The translations under genes and the position numbers were made by a program. A stretch of 64,000 nucleotides of DNA. Source: Thiodubiliella sp900128405. GTDB lineage: Bacteria; Pseudomonadota; Gammaproteobacteria; PS1; Pseudothioglobaceae. Shown in pieces: positions 1 through 9,172 of the stretch. Position 1 is the stretch's first letter, and each line of letters opens with the position of its first letter. The notes under the pieces are model-generated. The model was not told the origin of the DNA, did no database searches, and saw only the letters and a list, made by a program, of their open reading frames with translations. The DNA is taken from positions 1,116,001 to 1,180,000 of the forward strand of contig OY821614.1 in NCBI GenBank assembly GCA_963682085.1, given 5' to 3'.

Positions 1-88
1 TCAAAAATAACATTGCCTAACGCTTTTTTTCTACCTTGTAAGTATTCTCGTTTCCATGCACAACATAAAAATAAAGATAGTGGTATAA

Positions 89-150
89 AGTAGGGATTTG
101 TAACTGAGCCAGACTTTAACACTAAGAAGGATTACAAACCCTTCCCTACT
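89..150. repeat. Imperfect inverted repeat, about 62 bp
   Basis: The left arm (89-103, AGTAGGGATTTGTAA) is nearly the reverse complement of the right arm (132-150), which reads TTACAAACCCTTCCCTACT with a few extra bases. A related piece (GGAAGGGATACAAA) follows near 171-184. It looks like a palindromic intergenic repeat. Whether it occurs elsewhere in the genome cannot be judged from this window. Confidence 0.4.
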
Positions 151-215
151 TGTAGAAATGAATGAAAAAAGGAAGGGATACAAATGCCTTTACTTCTTTA
201 TCTAAGTTTATTTTT

Positions 216-236
216 GTTCCCACGCATAGTGGGAAC
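216..236. repeat. Perfect 8-bp hairpin
   Basis: GTTCCCAC and GTGGGAAC surround a 5-base loop. There is no T-tract, so it is not an obvious terminator. Its form resembles short palindromic repeats common in proteobacterial intergenic DNA. Confidence 0.4.
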
Positions 237-452
237 GGGGCGTGCAATTGTAATGGCAAATGATTTATTTAATTATTTCACGCATTTATTGAATAATTAA
301 CCTACCTCCTGTTATCATATTTTGCTAAAATCCAATCAGAATTGCATGCAATTTAGTTTTTAATCCTTATCTTATTAAAAGGCAAGGGTTATTTTTAATA
401 TCACAATAGGGAAATATGTCCTTATAACAGTTCACTATAAAAAGAAAAAATT

Positions 453-935
453 ATGGAAGAAAAAGATCAGAGTTCTTTAGAAGAAAATATTGAGAATGAA
501 TTAGTTTTGGCAAGTCGCTGGAGTAGATTATGGGCTTCACTACTAGATGCACTAATCATACTAATTATTGCCATGCCCATAATATACTTTACAAATGGTT
601 TTGATAATATTTTTAAAGGCACCCTATCAGCTACTTATGCTTTATTTTTGGTTGCCATTCAGATTGTAGTTTTTATAGCCTTAAATGGAAAATTACTTTT
701 AAATAAAGGGCAAACAATTGGAAAAATGGTTTTAAATATAAAAATAGTAACACTAACAGGTGAACTTCCAAGCGTTAAACAGCATCTTATAAAAAGATTT
801 GGAGTTTACCTCCTAACAAGTCAAATTCCCTTTATTGGACAATTTCTCTCAATGATTAATATTTTGATGATCTTTGGAAAGAAAAAACGCTGTGCCCATG
901 ATTATTTTGCAGGCACAATGGTCGTCAATTGCTAA
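453..935 (+). CDS. RDD family membrane protein
   Basis: A 160-residue integral membrane protein. The RDD signature is visible: an Arg-x2-Ala-x3-Asp arrangement at residues 25-32 at the start of the first helix (about 28-47), a second helix at about 59-77, a central GQTIGKMVLNIKIV block at 86-99, and a third hydrophobic stretch at about 116-141 followed by a terminal HD-YF segment. RDD proteins are poorly understood; some relatives act in ion transport, but no function can be assigned here. The ribosome binding site is weak and AT-rich. It stands alone, co-oriented with the repeat protein downstream. Confidence 0.75.
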   Translation: MEEKDQSSLEENIENELVLASRWSRLWASLLDALIILIIAMPIIYFTNGFDNIFKGTLSATYALFLVAIQIVVFIALNGKLLLNKGQTIGKMVLNIKIVTLTGELPSVKQHLIKRFGVYLLTSQIPFIGQFLSMINILMIFGKKKRCAHDYFAGTMVVNC

Positions 936-1132
936 CAAATCATTCAAGTATTCGTTCGCTAAGTCATTTAATTTAAACATTAAATCTTACACCATCAAAG
1001 CAGCACACTATCCCAAGATCAATACGACTATTGCCAACCGATTAAAGTCATTGTGCAATAAGAGTTTAACAATAACCAGCACTTAAAGCCTCTGAGTAAT
1101 TGGATTTTTTAAGTGAATATCTAAGGAATAAA

Positions 1133-1915
1133 ATGAAAAATTTAATAATAAGTATGTCGTTGTTGGTGCTATTAGGTTTGCTACCAGCCTTTGTTAATGC
1201 AGACTCAGTGGTAAATGAGTGTAATACAGGTTCTGAATGTGCCAATTTTGGGGATAAATACTACATAGGCGAAGGTGTTAAACAAGATGATTTCAAAGCA
1301 GTAGAGTTTTACCAAAAGGCGTGTGGTTTGAATCATGGCAGAAGTTGTTCTAATCTTGGGTTTATGTATGCCAATGGCAAAGGTGCTAAACAAGATGATT
1401 TCAAAGCAGTAGAGTTTTACCAAAAGGCGTGTGATTTGAATGTTGGTGAAGGTTGTTCTAATCTTGGGTTTATGTATACCAATGGCAAAGGTGCTAAACA
1501 AGATGATTTCAAAACAGTAGAGTTTTACCAAAAGGCGTGTGGTTTGGATTATGGTGGAGGTTGTTCTAACCTTGGGCTTTCGTATGTCAATGGCAAAGGT
1601 GTTAAACAAGATGATTTCAAAGCAGTAGAGTTTTTCCAAAAGGCGTGTGGTTTGAATTATGATGGAGGTTGTTTTAACCTTGGGCTCATGTATGCCAATG
1701 GCAAAGGTGTTAAACAAGATGATTTCAAAGCAGTAGAGTTTTACCAAAAGGCGTGTGGTTTGAATTATGGTGGAGGTTGTTCTAATCTTGGGGTTTCGTA
1801 TGAATATGGTAAAGGTATTAGAAAAAGTGGCATTAAAGCCTTAGAGTATTACAGCAAAGCTTGTGACTTGAAGAGTGTAATTGGCTGTAAAAATTACGCT
1901 AGGTTAAAAAAATAA
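1133..1915 (+). CDS. Secreted Sel1-repeat (Hcp-like) protein
   Basis: A 260-residue protein with an N-terminal signal peptide (MKNLIISMSLLVLLG, cleavage probably near ADS), followed by Sel1/TPR-like repeats of exactly 36 residues. Each unit carries two cysteines eight residues apart, as in the disulfide-bridged Hcp family. Units recur every 108 bp from 1274 (1274, 1382, 1490, 1598, 1706 and a degenerate one at 1814) and are nearly identical in DNA. I placed the start at the ATG at 1133 rather than the TTG at 1100 because an AAGGA box precedes it and the signal peptide then begins properly. Such proteins mediate protein-protein contacts, often at the host interface. The partner is unknown. Confidence 0.8.
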   Translation: MKNLIISMSLLVLLGLLPAFVNADSVVNECNTGSECANFGDKYYIGEGVKQDDFKAVEFYQKACGLNHGRSCSNLGFMYANGKGAKQDDFKAVEFYQKACDLNVGEGCSNLGFMYTNGKGAKQDDFKTVEFYQKACGLDYGGGCSNLGLSYVNGKGVKQDDFKAVEFFQKACGLNYDGGCFNLGLMYANGKGVKQDDFKAVEFYQKACGLNYGGGCSNLGVSYEYGKGIRKSGIKALEYYSKACDLKSVIGCKNYARLKK

Positions 1916-1940
1916 AGGGGTTTGAGGTGTTATCTGATAG

Positions 1941-4900
1941 TTAGTAATTAATACGACTGGTATTATTACCTAATAAGATGTTGATTGTTTCTACTAATTG
2001 TTGATTTGGGGCGATGGAGTATTCACTATTTAATAACATAACGCCTCGGGATTGTTTGACTTGATAATACAATCTGACTGGGCACTGTCCTTGATTTTGT
2101 TTCAGTATGGTGGAGAGTTTTTCAAACAATTCTATGTGTTGATTGTTGAGTGATATATCAAAACTTTTGGCGTATTTTTCTTTTATTATGTCGATGTTTT
2201 CAACTTTATTAACGACCAATTGCCATCCGTCGCGGTAATCATCTTTTTCAATTGTTCCAGAGACGATGGCAACGGAATCGACATTTAATTGCTCGCTGGT
2301 GCCTTCTGTTTCTAGTGTTTTGGAGAAAATAACGGCGTTTAGTGTAACTTGACCATCTTCAAGGACGATGGATGCCATTTGATTGCCTTTTCTTGTGGTT
2401 CGGTAATGCACTTCGGAGATAAGTGCTAGCACTCGTGCCTCTTTGTTGTTTCTAAAGGTAAGGTTTTTGGGTAGTGTTGCAGAGAGGGATTGCATATCAT
2501 TTTTATGTTCATCTGTGGGGTGTTGATAAAAATAATAGCCCATAACGATTTTTTCAAGTTGCAAGGTTTTTCTGAATGAAAAAGAGGGGGTTGAATCATA
2601 TTTTTCTTCATATTCCTGACAACCTTGTGCTTCGGAAAATAAGCCACTTTGTCCACTTAAACGGTCATTTTGTCGTTGCTCTGCTTGTCTCATTGCACTT
2701 GGGTAAGTTTGAATTAGAACTGCCCTATCAATGCCAAATTTATCTAAAGCGCCACTATAAATTAACGCTTCAAGGGCGCGTTTGTTGAGTGTTCTTTTTT
2801 CTATACGCATACAGAAATCAAATAAATTTTGATACTCGCCATATGCTTCACGCTCGGTAACTAGCACTTCGATTAAGGATTCACCTACCCCTTTAATTGC
2901 ACCTAAGCCGTAGAGAATGGTTTTGTCATCTTTGATGCTAAATTCATATAAGGATTCATTGACATTGGGACCTTCAATAGTGAGTGTCATTGTTCTAATT
3001 TCGTTCACAGTAAAGCTGACTCTGTCTGTGTCGTCCATCATTCTTGAAAGGACAGATGCCATAAAGGCGGCGGGATAATGTGATTTTAGCCATGCGGTTT
3101 GATAGGAGACATAAGCGTATGCTACTGAGTGAGATTTGTTAAAACCATAGCCTGAAAACTTATCAATTAAATCAAAAATTTTATTGGCTTTTTTCTCATT
3201 AATATCATTTTTGATGCACCTTCAACAAATACACTGCGTTGTGCGTCCATCTCGGAGGCAATTTTTTTGCCCATTGCACGGCGAAGTAAATCTGCACCAC
3301 CTAGTGAATACCCTGCCATTACTTGGGCGGATTGCATTACTTGTTCTTGGTATAAAAATACGCCGTTGGTGGGTGCTAAAATCCCTTCTAGCATTGGATG
3401 TGGGTATTTCACTTTTTGGGTGCCATGCTTGACATTAATATAATCATCTACCATACCTGCATCTAGTGGACCGGGGCGATACAGGGCGAGCATTGCAACG
3501 ATATCTTCAAAAGAATCCGCTTGTAATTTTTTTAAATAACCTCGCATTCCATCTGATTCTAATTGGAAAATACCAGTGGTATCACAAGCTTGTAATAACT
3601 CATATACTGCTTCATCATCAAGTGGCAAGGCATTGATATCAATCAATTCTTCGCTCAATCCTTTGGCGTGAATAAGTTTTACGGTTTTATCAATTACCGT
3701 TAAATTTGACAAACCTAAGAAATCAAATTTAACCAGTCCAACTGCTTCAACATCTTTCATATCGAATTGTGAAACCACGCCATCTTCATCGCTGGCTTTG
3801 TAAGTTGGACAGAAGTCGCTAATTTTACTTGGTGCAATTAGCACGCCACCTGCGTGTGTGCCTACATTTCGCACTAGGCCTTCTAGTTTCAAGGACAAAT
3901 CAAGTAAGGCAGTAACACTTTCCTCGGAATCGTATCTTTGTTTCAATTCTTCTGAAAACCATTTGTCTTTATTCTCTTGAGAATCGCTTTCTTCAAAACG
4001 CCCTAGTGCGCGTGACAAATTGATTTTTAAATCATTGGGTATAGATTTTGAAATACGATCACTAAAACCATAAGGATGCCCCAAAACACGCCCCACATCA
4101 CGCACCACACCTTTGGCCGCCATTGTGCCGTAAGTAATAATTTGAGAAACTTTTTCAGCACCATATTTTTTAGACACATAATCAATAACTTCATCACGCC
4201 TATCGGTGCAAAAATCCACATCAAAATCTGGCATAGAAACCCGTTCAGGATTTAAAAAACGCTCAAATAACAACTCGTGTTTAATCGGGTCAACATTAGT
4301 AATGCCCAATACATACGCTACCAATGAGCCTGCACCAGAGCCACGACCGGGGCCTACTGGTATGTCGTTGTCTTTAGACCAGCGAATGAAATCAGCAACA
4401 ATTAAGAAATAGCCGGAAAAATCCATTTTATTAATTACCGAAAGTTCAAATGTTAATCGCTCATCATAAACTTTTCTATCAACATCAAGCCCTATTAAAC
4501 GCTTCTTTAAACCAGTTTCAGATTCTTGAGAAAAGAATTCCGCCATACTCAGACCCTCAGGCACGGGGAAATTTGGCAAATAGTTCTTTTTATTCAGCTC
4601 AAAATGCACATTGCAACGCTTGGCAATTTCAACACTATTGGCAATAACCTCGGGCAAGTCGGAAAACAATGTGTTCATTTCCTCACCAGACTTTAAATAC
4701 TGGTCATCACAATAATGTTTTTCACGCCGTGCATCATCTAACAAACCACCTTGGGAAATGCAAATACGCGCCTCATGAGCCTCAAATTCATCCTTTTCCA
4801 AAAACTCTACATTGTTAGTTGCTACCATAGGGATATCAAGTGCCAAACCCAATTCAATACAAAGGTGTAAGTGCTGTTCATCGTGAATACGATTAGTGCG

Positions 4901-5404
4901 TTGCAAGCCTAGATAAAACCGGTCGCCGAACATCTGTTGCCAAGCAATCGCCTTTTCTTGCGCCTCAGATATTTGATTTCCAATCAATGCCTGAGCCACA
5001 TTACTATACACAGGTAAGGCTATCATTATCAAGCCTTGATTGTATTGCTGTAATTGCTCAAAGCTGACGCTTGCACCCTCCATACCTTGCCCTCCTTGAT
5101 AAGACAAAGAGATTAATTCAGATAGATTTAAATAGCCTTGTTTGTCTTGGCATAAGAGCAATAAAGAGGAATTTTTCTGCTCTTCTTGAAGGGTAATTTC
5201 AGCACCAAAAATAGGTTTAATGCCAGAACCTTTGGCTGCCTTATAAAATTTAATGGCAGCAAATAAATTGTTCTTATCAGTTAATGCAATCGCATTTAAG
5301 CCTAAATTTTTCGCCTGAGTAACCAATTTAGGTATGCGAATCAAACTGTTTTCAACAGAATATTCGCTATGGCAATGAAGGTGAACAAATTCAGTAGTAG
5401 GCAT
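1941..5404 (-). CDS. dnaE: DNA polymerase III alpha subunit, one-base frameshift as sequenced
   Basis: The replicative polymerase. The N-terminal PHP domain opens with FVHLHCHSEYS. The polymerase catalytic block PDFDVDF supplies the paired Asp residues and the third is in VKFDFLGL. The C-terminal third carries the helix-hairpin-helix and OB regions. The gene is split: the N-terminal 745-codon frame goes wrong after EGASK, and the continuation (NDINEKKANKIFDLI...GFNKSHS) lies in the next frame. The switch falls in a run of five A on the coding strand (T at 3208-3212); a sixth would restore one frame of about 1,154 residues, the normal length. Since the gene is essential I treat this as a sequencing error, slippage or recoding rather than a dead gene. 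It converges on the Sel1 gene. Confidence 0.9.
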
Positions 5405-6212
5405 CTGATAATACTAAAATATAAGGTAATTTAAGTTGTATTTTACAACTAAAAAAATATTAATAGAGAGCAAAACATATTTCAACAAAATTTTAAAACA
5501 AAGGATAATCTCTTATTTTTTCAATATATTACTGGTAATTAGTTATTAATGTGCCGTTTAGTTTTAGAGAGAATTCTAACCATAAGATTGAGGGGGAAAA
5601 TATTTAAGCTTTATTGGTTGATAATATGTGATGCCCAATTAGAAACTTGTTTAAACAAAATATGAAATCCAGTAGAAAAACTACCTATATTAAATTGATG
5701 CTTTTTCACCAAAACAGATAAACTGTTCCAATAGAGCAAACTAATATATCCATTTTAAAGTGACAAATTCAAGGCAAGAATGAGGAAAACATAATTGCCG
5801 AACCATAATAAATAATAATTTAATAGAAGTTGGCAAAGTATTTAGTTTATTTACAACACATAAAGGCTTCACAAAGCATTAGAAATACACCTTTACAGAA
5901 TTACACGAGTAGCAAAATATTATATATTCAGAGGATTGATTTTTTGATAATGGTATAATTTTTTTAGATATGTTACCTATGTGATTGTCTAAACAGCATA
6001 GGAATAAGGGAACAATCTTAATATGGTATCTTTGCATATTTAGAACATATATCAATTGGTTTTAGTCTTAATGTTGAGTTACCTGATGCAGGTGAAACAC
6101 TGAAAGACAAAGGTAAAAAGAAGATATAAAAAAATTATAAACCCCAAATATTGAAGAAAAACAGGTTAAAGCTTTGTTGTTAATAAAATAAATAAACATA
6201 AGGAAAAATAAA
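5405..6212. other. AT-rich stretch without a recognisable gene
   Basis: About 800 bp upstream of dnaE and of the VOC gene. All frames are closed by stops. Between about 6050 and 6130 the composition looks faintly protein-like, so decayed coding sequence is possible, but I cannot identify it. The end of the stretch holds the AAGGA ribosome binding site of the next gene. Confidence 0.5.
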
Positions 6213-6608
6213 ATGATTAAGTATGGTTATACAATTGTGTATGTCTCTGATGTAAAAACAGTATTGAAATTTTACGAAAATTCCTTTAATCTCAACTGTC
6301 GATTTCTTCACGAGTCAGGTGATTATGGTGAGTTAGAAACAGGTAGCACAGTATTGGCTTTTGCATCTTATGAACTAGGAAAGTCCAACCTGCCAAATGG
6401 TTACATTGCCGCAGGGGAGTCTAAAGTTCCACTGGGAATTGAAATAGCATTGGTTACAGAAGAGGTGGAAAATACCCATAAATCAGCAATAAGCAATGGG
6501 GCAGTAGAAATTAAAGGACCTGAAAAGAAACCATGGGGACAATTAGTTTCCTATATTCGTTGCCCATCTGGTGTGCTTATAGAATTATGCACACCAATAG
6601 ATGCATAA
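6213..6608 (+). CDS. VOC superfamily (glyoxalase/bleomycin-resistance fold) protein
   Basis: A 131-residue single-domain protein with the two beta-alpha-beta-beta-beta modules of the vicinal oxygen chelate superfamily. The first starts YGYTIVYVSDVKTVLKFYEN and the second ends GVLIELCTP, where the Glu is a typical metal ligand. The substrate cannot be told: relatives include lyases, dioxygenases and drug-binding proteins. An AAGGA box lies just upstream of the ATG. The nuclease-like remnant begins directly after its stop codon. Confidence 0.75.
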   Translation: MIKYGYTIVYVSDVKTVLKFYENSFNLNCRFLHESGDYGELETGSTVLAFASYELGKSNLPNGYIAAGESKVPLGIEIALVTEEVENTHKSAISNGAVEIKGPEKKPWGQLVSYIRCPSGVLIELCTPIDA

Positions 6609-6854
6609 CAACAAATTCTGAAAAAATTGATATAATTGATACATCTGAAAATGTAGCGTATGAATTAAAGGTTTCAGGCAAAAACACACACCATGAGTTT
6701 TATAAAGATCTAGTAAAAGTGCTAACCTACAATGGATACAATTCCAACAAAAATAGACTTACAAAATTAGTTTTTATTTCAGAGTCAAAGGGTATTGAAT
6801 CCCTAAGAAATTGCTTAGATGAAAAAAAATTAATAATGCTAAAAAATACACATA
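6609..6854 (+). pseudogene. C-terminal remnant of a nuclease-like gene, interrupted by the transposon
   Basis: An open stretch of about 80 codons that lacks its own start. It contains an IDTSENVAYELKVSGKN segment resembling the beta-strand E-x-K part of a PD-(D/E)XK nuclease, followed by a helix and another strand (KLVFISES). At 6854 the frame is cut by the left end of the IS5-type copy. Removing the transposon with one copy of the flanking ACATA lets the frame continue at 10459-10487 for nine more codons (ending IELIGI) to a TAA stop. The nuclease assignment is inference from motif shape only. The missing N-terminus shows it was already damaged or rearranged. Confidence 0.5.
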
Positions 6855-8135
6855 GAGACCTTTGCATAATTCATAACTCCCCATCCTATTCTCAACCCTT
6901 GCAATTTTTCAAAAAAAATAGCTCAAAATTTCCGTATTTTTCCATAAAAACCTAAAAAACACCTTGTTTGTCTGATTTTTTTAGCCTTATTTCTCTCTTT
7001 TTAGCCTTTTTTACTCACTGGATGTAATAACCCCTTAAGCTTTTTAATCGCTGCATTTCTTTAAAAATATTCATGCCAGTTTTAAGGTTATGACTCATGG
7101 CAATCAGTTGCGCTCTGGTTTTGTTTCTCTCTAGTCCAAGATATCTTACCTTACCTAAACCGTGATGAAGTTTTAGCAAGCCAAAAGTGCGTTCTACGAT
7201 ATAACGAATGCTTGAGCGCTGTTTGTTTTCTTGTTTTTGCACTTGCGTGAGTGGTGTATTTCTGTAGGCTCTGTGCAAGACTTTGTTATTTTTCTTGCCC
7301 AGTTTTTTGTCATTCGTTTTGTTGGCGTATGCGCTATCGGCATAGACTTCACCACAGGTTTTTAATTTGTCTTTAGCCCTCCCACAATCCAGCAACTTGT
7401 CAAACTCTTGTGAATCATGCGCATTGCCTGGTGTAAAGGTCATCTTCTTGACAAAGCCATCCTCGTCAACATTAGCGTGCGCCTTAAAGCCATAGGTGGT
7501 TTTACGCTTGCCATCAGCTGCAGTTTTAACATTGTAGCCCGCTTCAGAGTCTTGAGTGTTGTTGCCATCTTTGCCTTTGTGCTTGCGAGACTGTTTGGCT
7601 TCAATGACGGTGGCATCAATAATGTTGATTGATCCGAGTGAGACAGTGATAGAGTTTCTCTCTAGGTGAGTGTTGATTTGCTTCAGTAGAGGCTCTAGTA
7701 GCTGCTCGGTGTTAAGCAGCTGTCTAAAGTGCCAAATACTGGAATGGTCTGGCACATTCTCAGACAGGCTAAGATTAATAAAGCACCTAAACATAAAATC
7801 CCTGGCGATTTGCTTCTCTAAGGCTTCATCGCTTAAGTTATACCAAGCTTGGAGAATAAGAATCTTAAACATCATCAGTGGCGGGTAGCTAGGCGCACCT
7901 CGCACAGATGAATAAAGATTTGATAAGGTTTGATAAGGTTTGTTCTATCTCTGTCCAATTGATGATGTTATGCACATCATCAAGCTCTGATAGAGATTTA
8001 TGCTCTACAACAAGAGAGTCTGCGAATGAATTTTGAGTTGTTTGTTTCCAAGACATTGTTATTTTTTTGATTGATTTTAGATGGTTGTTATTTTACTGGA
8101 TTGGTGTGGTTTTGGTTGATTTATGCAAAGGTCTC
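6855..8135 (-). mobile_element. IS5-family insertion sequence, copy 1
   Basis: A 1,281-bp element with perfect 15-bp terminal inverted repeats, GAGACCTTTGCATAA at 6855-6869 and its complement at 8121-8135. It carries one DDE transposase gene on the minus strand. A three-base ATA lies on each side. It is the same length as the second copy at 9173-10453 and differs from it by a handful of substitutions. Confidence 0.9.
7015..8056 (-). pseudogene. IS5-family DDE transposase, frameshifted
   Basis: The intact frame of 296 codons (7015-7905, from a GTG) contains the catalytic triad region: IIDATV (Asp), YADSAYAN (Asp) and YIVERTFG (Glu). The true N-terminus, MSWKQTTQNSFADSL, starts at 8056 and runs into a TAG at 7889 because a 10-bp direct repeat (TGATAAGGTT at 7921-7930 and 7931-7940) shifts the frame. 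With one 10-mer removed, one frame of 343 residues results, a normal size for the family. Either the product is made from the internal GTG, frameshifting occurs, or the protein is dead. Confidence 0.85.
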
Positions 8136-8160
8136 ATATTAATTAAGTTGATGAAAGGCG

Positions 8161-8196
8161 GTATTTTTACGATTATCTCTATTTATGCAAAGGTTC
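8161..8196. repeat. Solo end of a CCTTTGCATAAA-type repeat
   Basis: The stretch ends in TTTATGCAAAGGTTC and, read in reverse, resembles the solo end at 45461-45496, including a shared TAAAAAT block further in. It lies just outside the right end of IS copy 1 and downstream of tauE. It looks like a remnant of a small mobile element whose terminal motif resembles that of the IS. Confidence 0.5.
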
Positions 8197-8203
8197 GCTT
8201 TAA

Positions 8204-8980
8204 TTATAAAAAATAATTATAAAACTCTTTCATGGCAATTAAAATCACTACTATTATAAAAATAGGCTTAATGATTTTTGCCCCTTTGCTGATCACCAAG
8301 TGCGAGCCAATAAATGCACCTAAAATTTGACCCAACCCCATTATTATCCCAATTAGTATCGCAACTTTTCCTAAAAATAAAAATACTGACAATGAAACCA
8401 GATTTCCAATAAAATTTAATGGCTTAGCATTTATACTAGCTTGAGACACGCTTGATCCAAGTAGCACAACAAATGCCAATATCCAAATTGAGCCAGTACC
8501 CGGTCCAAAAAAACCGTTATAGAAACCAATTATCAAGCCAGACAATATTAAGAAGTTTTTTGTGCTTAATAACTGATGAGATTCGGCATCAGTTAATATT
8601 TTATGTGAAAGCAAGCTGTAAGCAGCGATTAAAAGTAGCAATATTGGTAAAATAAATGCCAAAGTCTTTTCGTTGATTGAGTAAGCCAACATTGTGCCAG
8701 CAACCGCACCTATTGCAGTAAAAACAATGCCATTTAGTAAAAATTTAAAGTTTAAAGCTTTTTTACGAATAAAAAAGATAATGGCTGAAAGCTCACCAAT
8801 AGTTGCTTGAAGTCTGTTAGTCCCTAATGCTGTGGCTGGTGGTATATTAAAAAACAACAGCATTGGCAGTGTTATTAACCCACCACCACCTGCAATGGTG
8901 TCAACAATACCCGCTACAATAGCAACAACAAAAAGTACAACTATAACAAAATAACCAAATTCATTTAATAGCTCAATCAT
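8204..8980 (-). CDS. TauE/SafE family anion exporter
   Basis: A 258-residue polytopic membrane protein with about eight helices and the family's glycine-rich motif after the first helix (GIVDTIAGGGGLITLP), repeated in spirit in the second half (GFYNGFFGPGTGS). TauE/SafE proteins carry small sulfur-containing anions such as sulfite or sulfoacetate across the inner membrane. Export of sulfite from sulfur oxidation would fit this organism, but nitrite or other anions cannot be excluded. The start ATG overlaps the stop of the truncated gene upstream (ATGA), so they were one operon. It lies between the IS copies and may now depend on a promoter in the IS. Confidence 0.8.
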   Translation of the reverse strand: MIELLNEFGYFVIVVLFVVAIVAGIVDTIAGGGGLITLPMLLFFNIPPATALGTNRLQATIGELSAIIFFIRKKALNFKFLLNGIVFTAIGAVAGTMLAYSINEKTLAFILPILLLLIAAYSLLSHKILTDAESHQLLSTKNFLILSGLIIGFYNGFFGPGTGSIWILAFVVLLGSSVSQASINAKPLNFIGNLVSLSVFLFLGKVAILIGIIMGLGQILGAFIGSHLVISKGAKIIKPIFIIVVILIAMKEFYNYFL

Positions 8981-9172
8981 GTGAACTCCAATATAATTTT
9001 TTCTATTTCATGTTCGCATCCGCCACAAGATGTAAAAGCTTTAGTTAATGCTTTTATTGATTCTAAATTATTATTTCCATTAAGTATATTTTTTATAATA
9101 ACCTCTTTAGAAACTCTATTACACCTATAAATAAATGTTTTTCGTTTAATGTTTTGAGTTGACACTTTAAGT
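8977..9172 (-). pseudogene. C-terminal stump with a BFD-like [2Fe-2S] domain
   Basis: About 62 codons survive next to the left end of IS copy 2; everything upstream is lost, and the apparent start lies inside the IS. The fragment matches the bacterioferritin-associated-ferredoxin-like fold: a CNRVSKE-x-IIKNILNG segment and a SCGGC motif with the last two cysteines. The first cysteine of the usual C-x-C pair is Tyr here (TAT for TGT). This domain forms the C-terminus of assimilatory nitrate and nitrite reductases, so the lost part may have been such an enzyme; that is inference. It was translationally coupled to tauE. Confidence 0.6.

Larger units (their letters stand above)
1..452. other. Non-coding stretch with inverted repeats
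   Basis: I see no convincing gene here. The stretch holds an imperfect inverted repeat at 89-150 and a short perfect hairpin at 216-236. The rest is AT-rich. The left edge may contain the tail of a feature that lies outside the window. Confidence 0.5.

Noticed and set aside
874..1086. A 70-codon frame overlapping the end of the RDD gene
   Set aside because: No ribosome binding site, no recognisable pattern, and it overlaps a good gene.
1205..1747. A 180-codon minus-strand frame with repeats
   Set aside because: It is the antisense image of the Sel1 repeats. The plus-strand gene has a signal peptide, ribosome binding site and known fold.
1274..1850. CRISPR array
   Set aside because: The regular repeats are 108 bp long, contiguous and coding (Sel1 units), with no spacers. 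No CRISPR array or cas gene was seen in the window.
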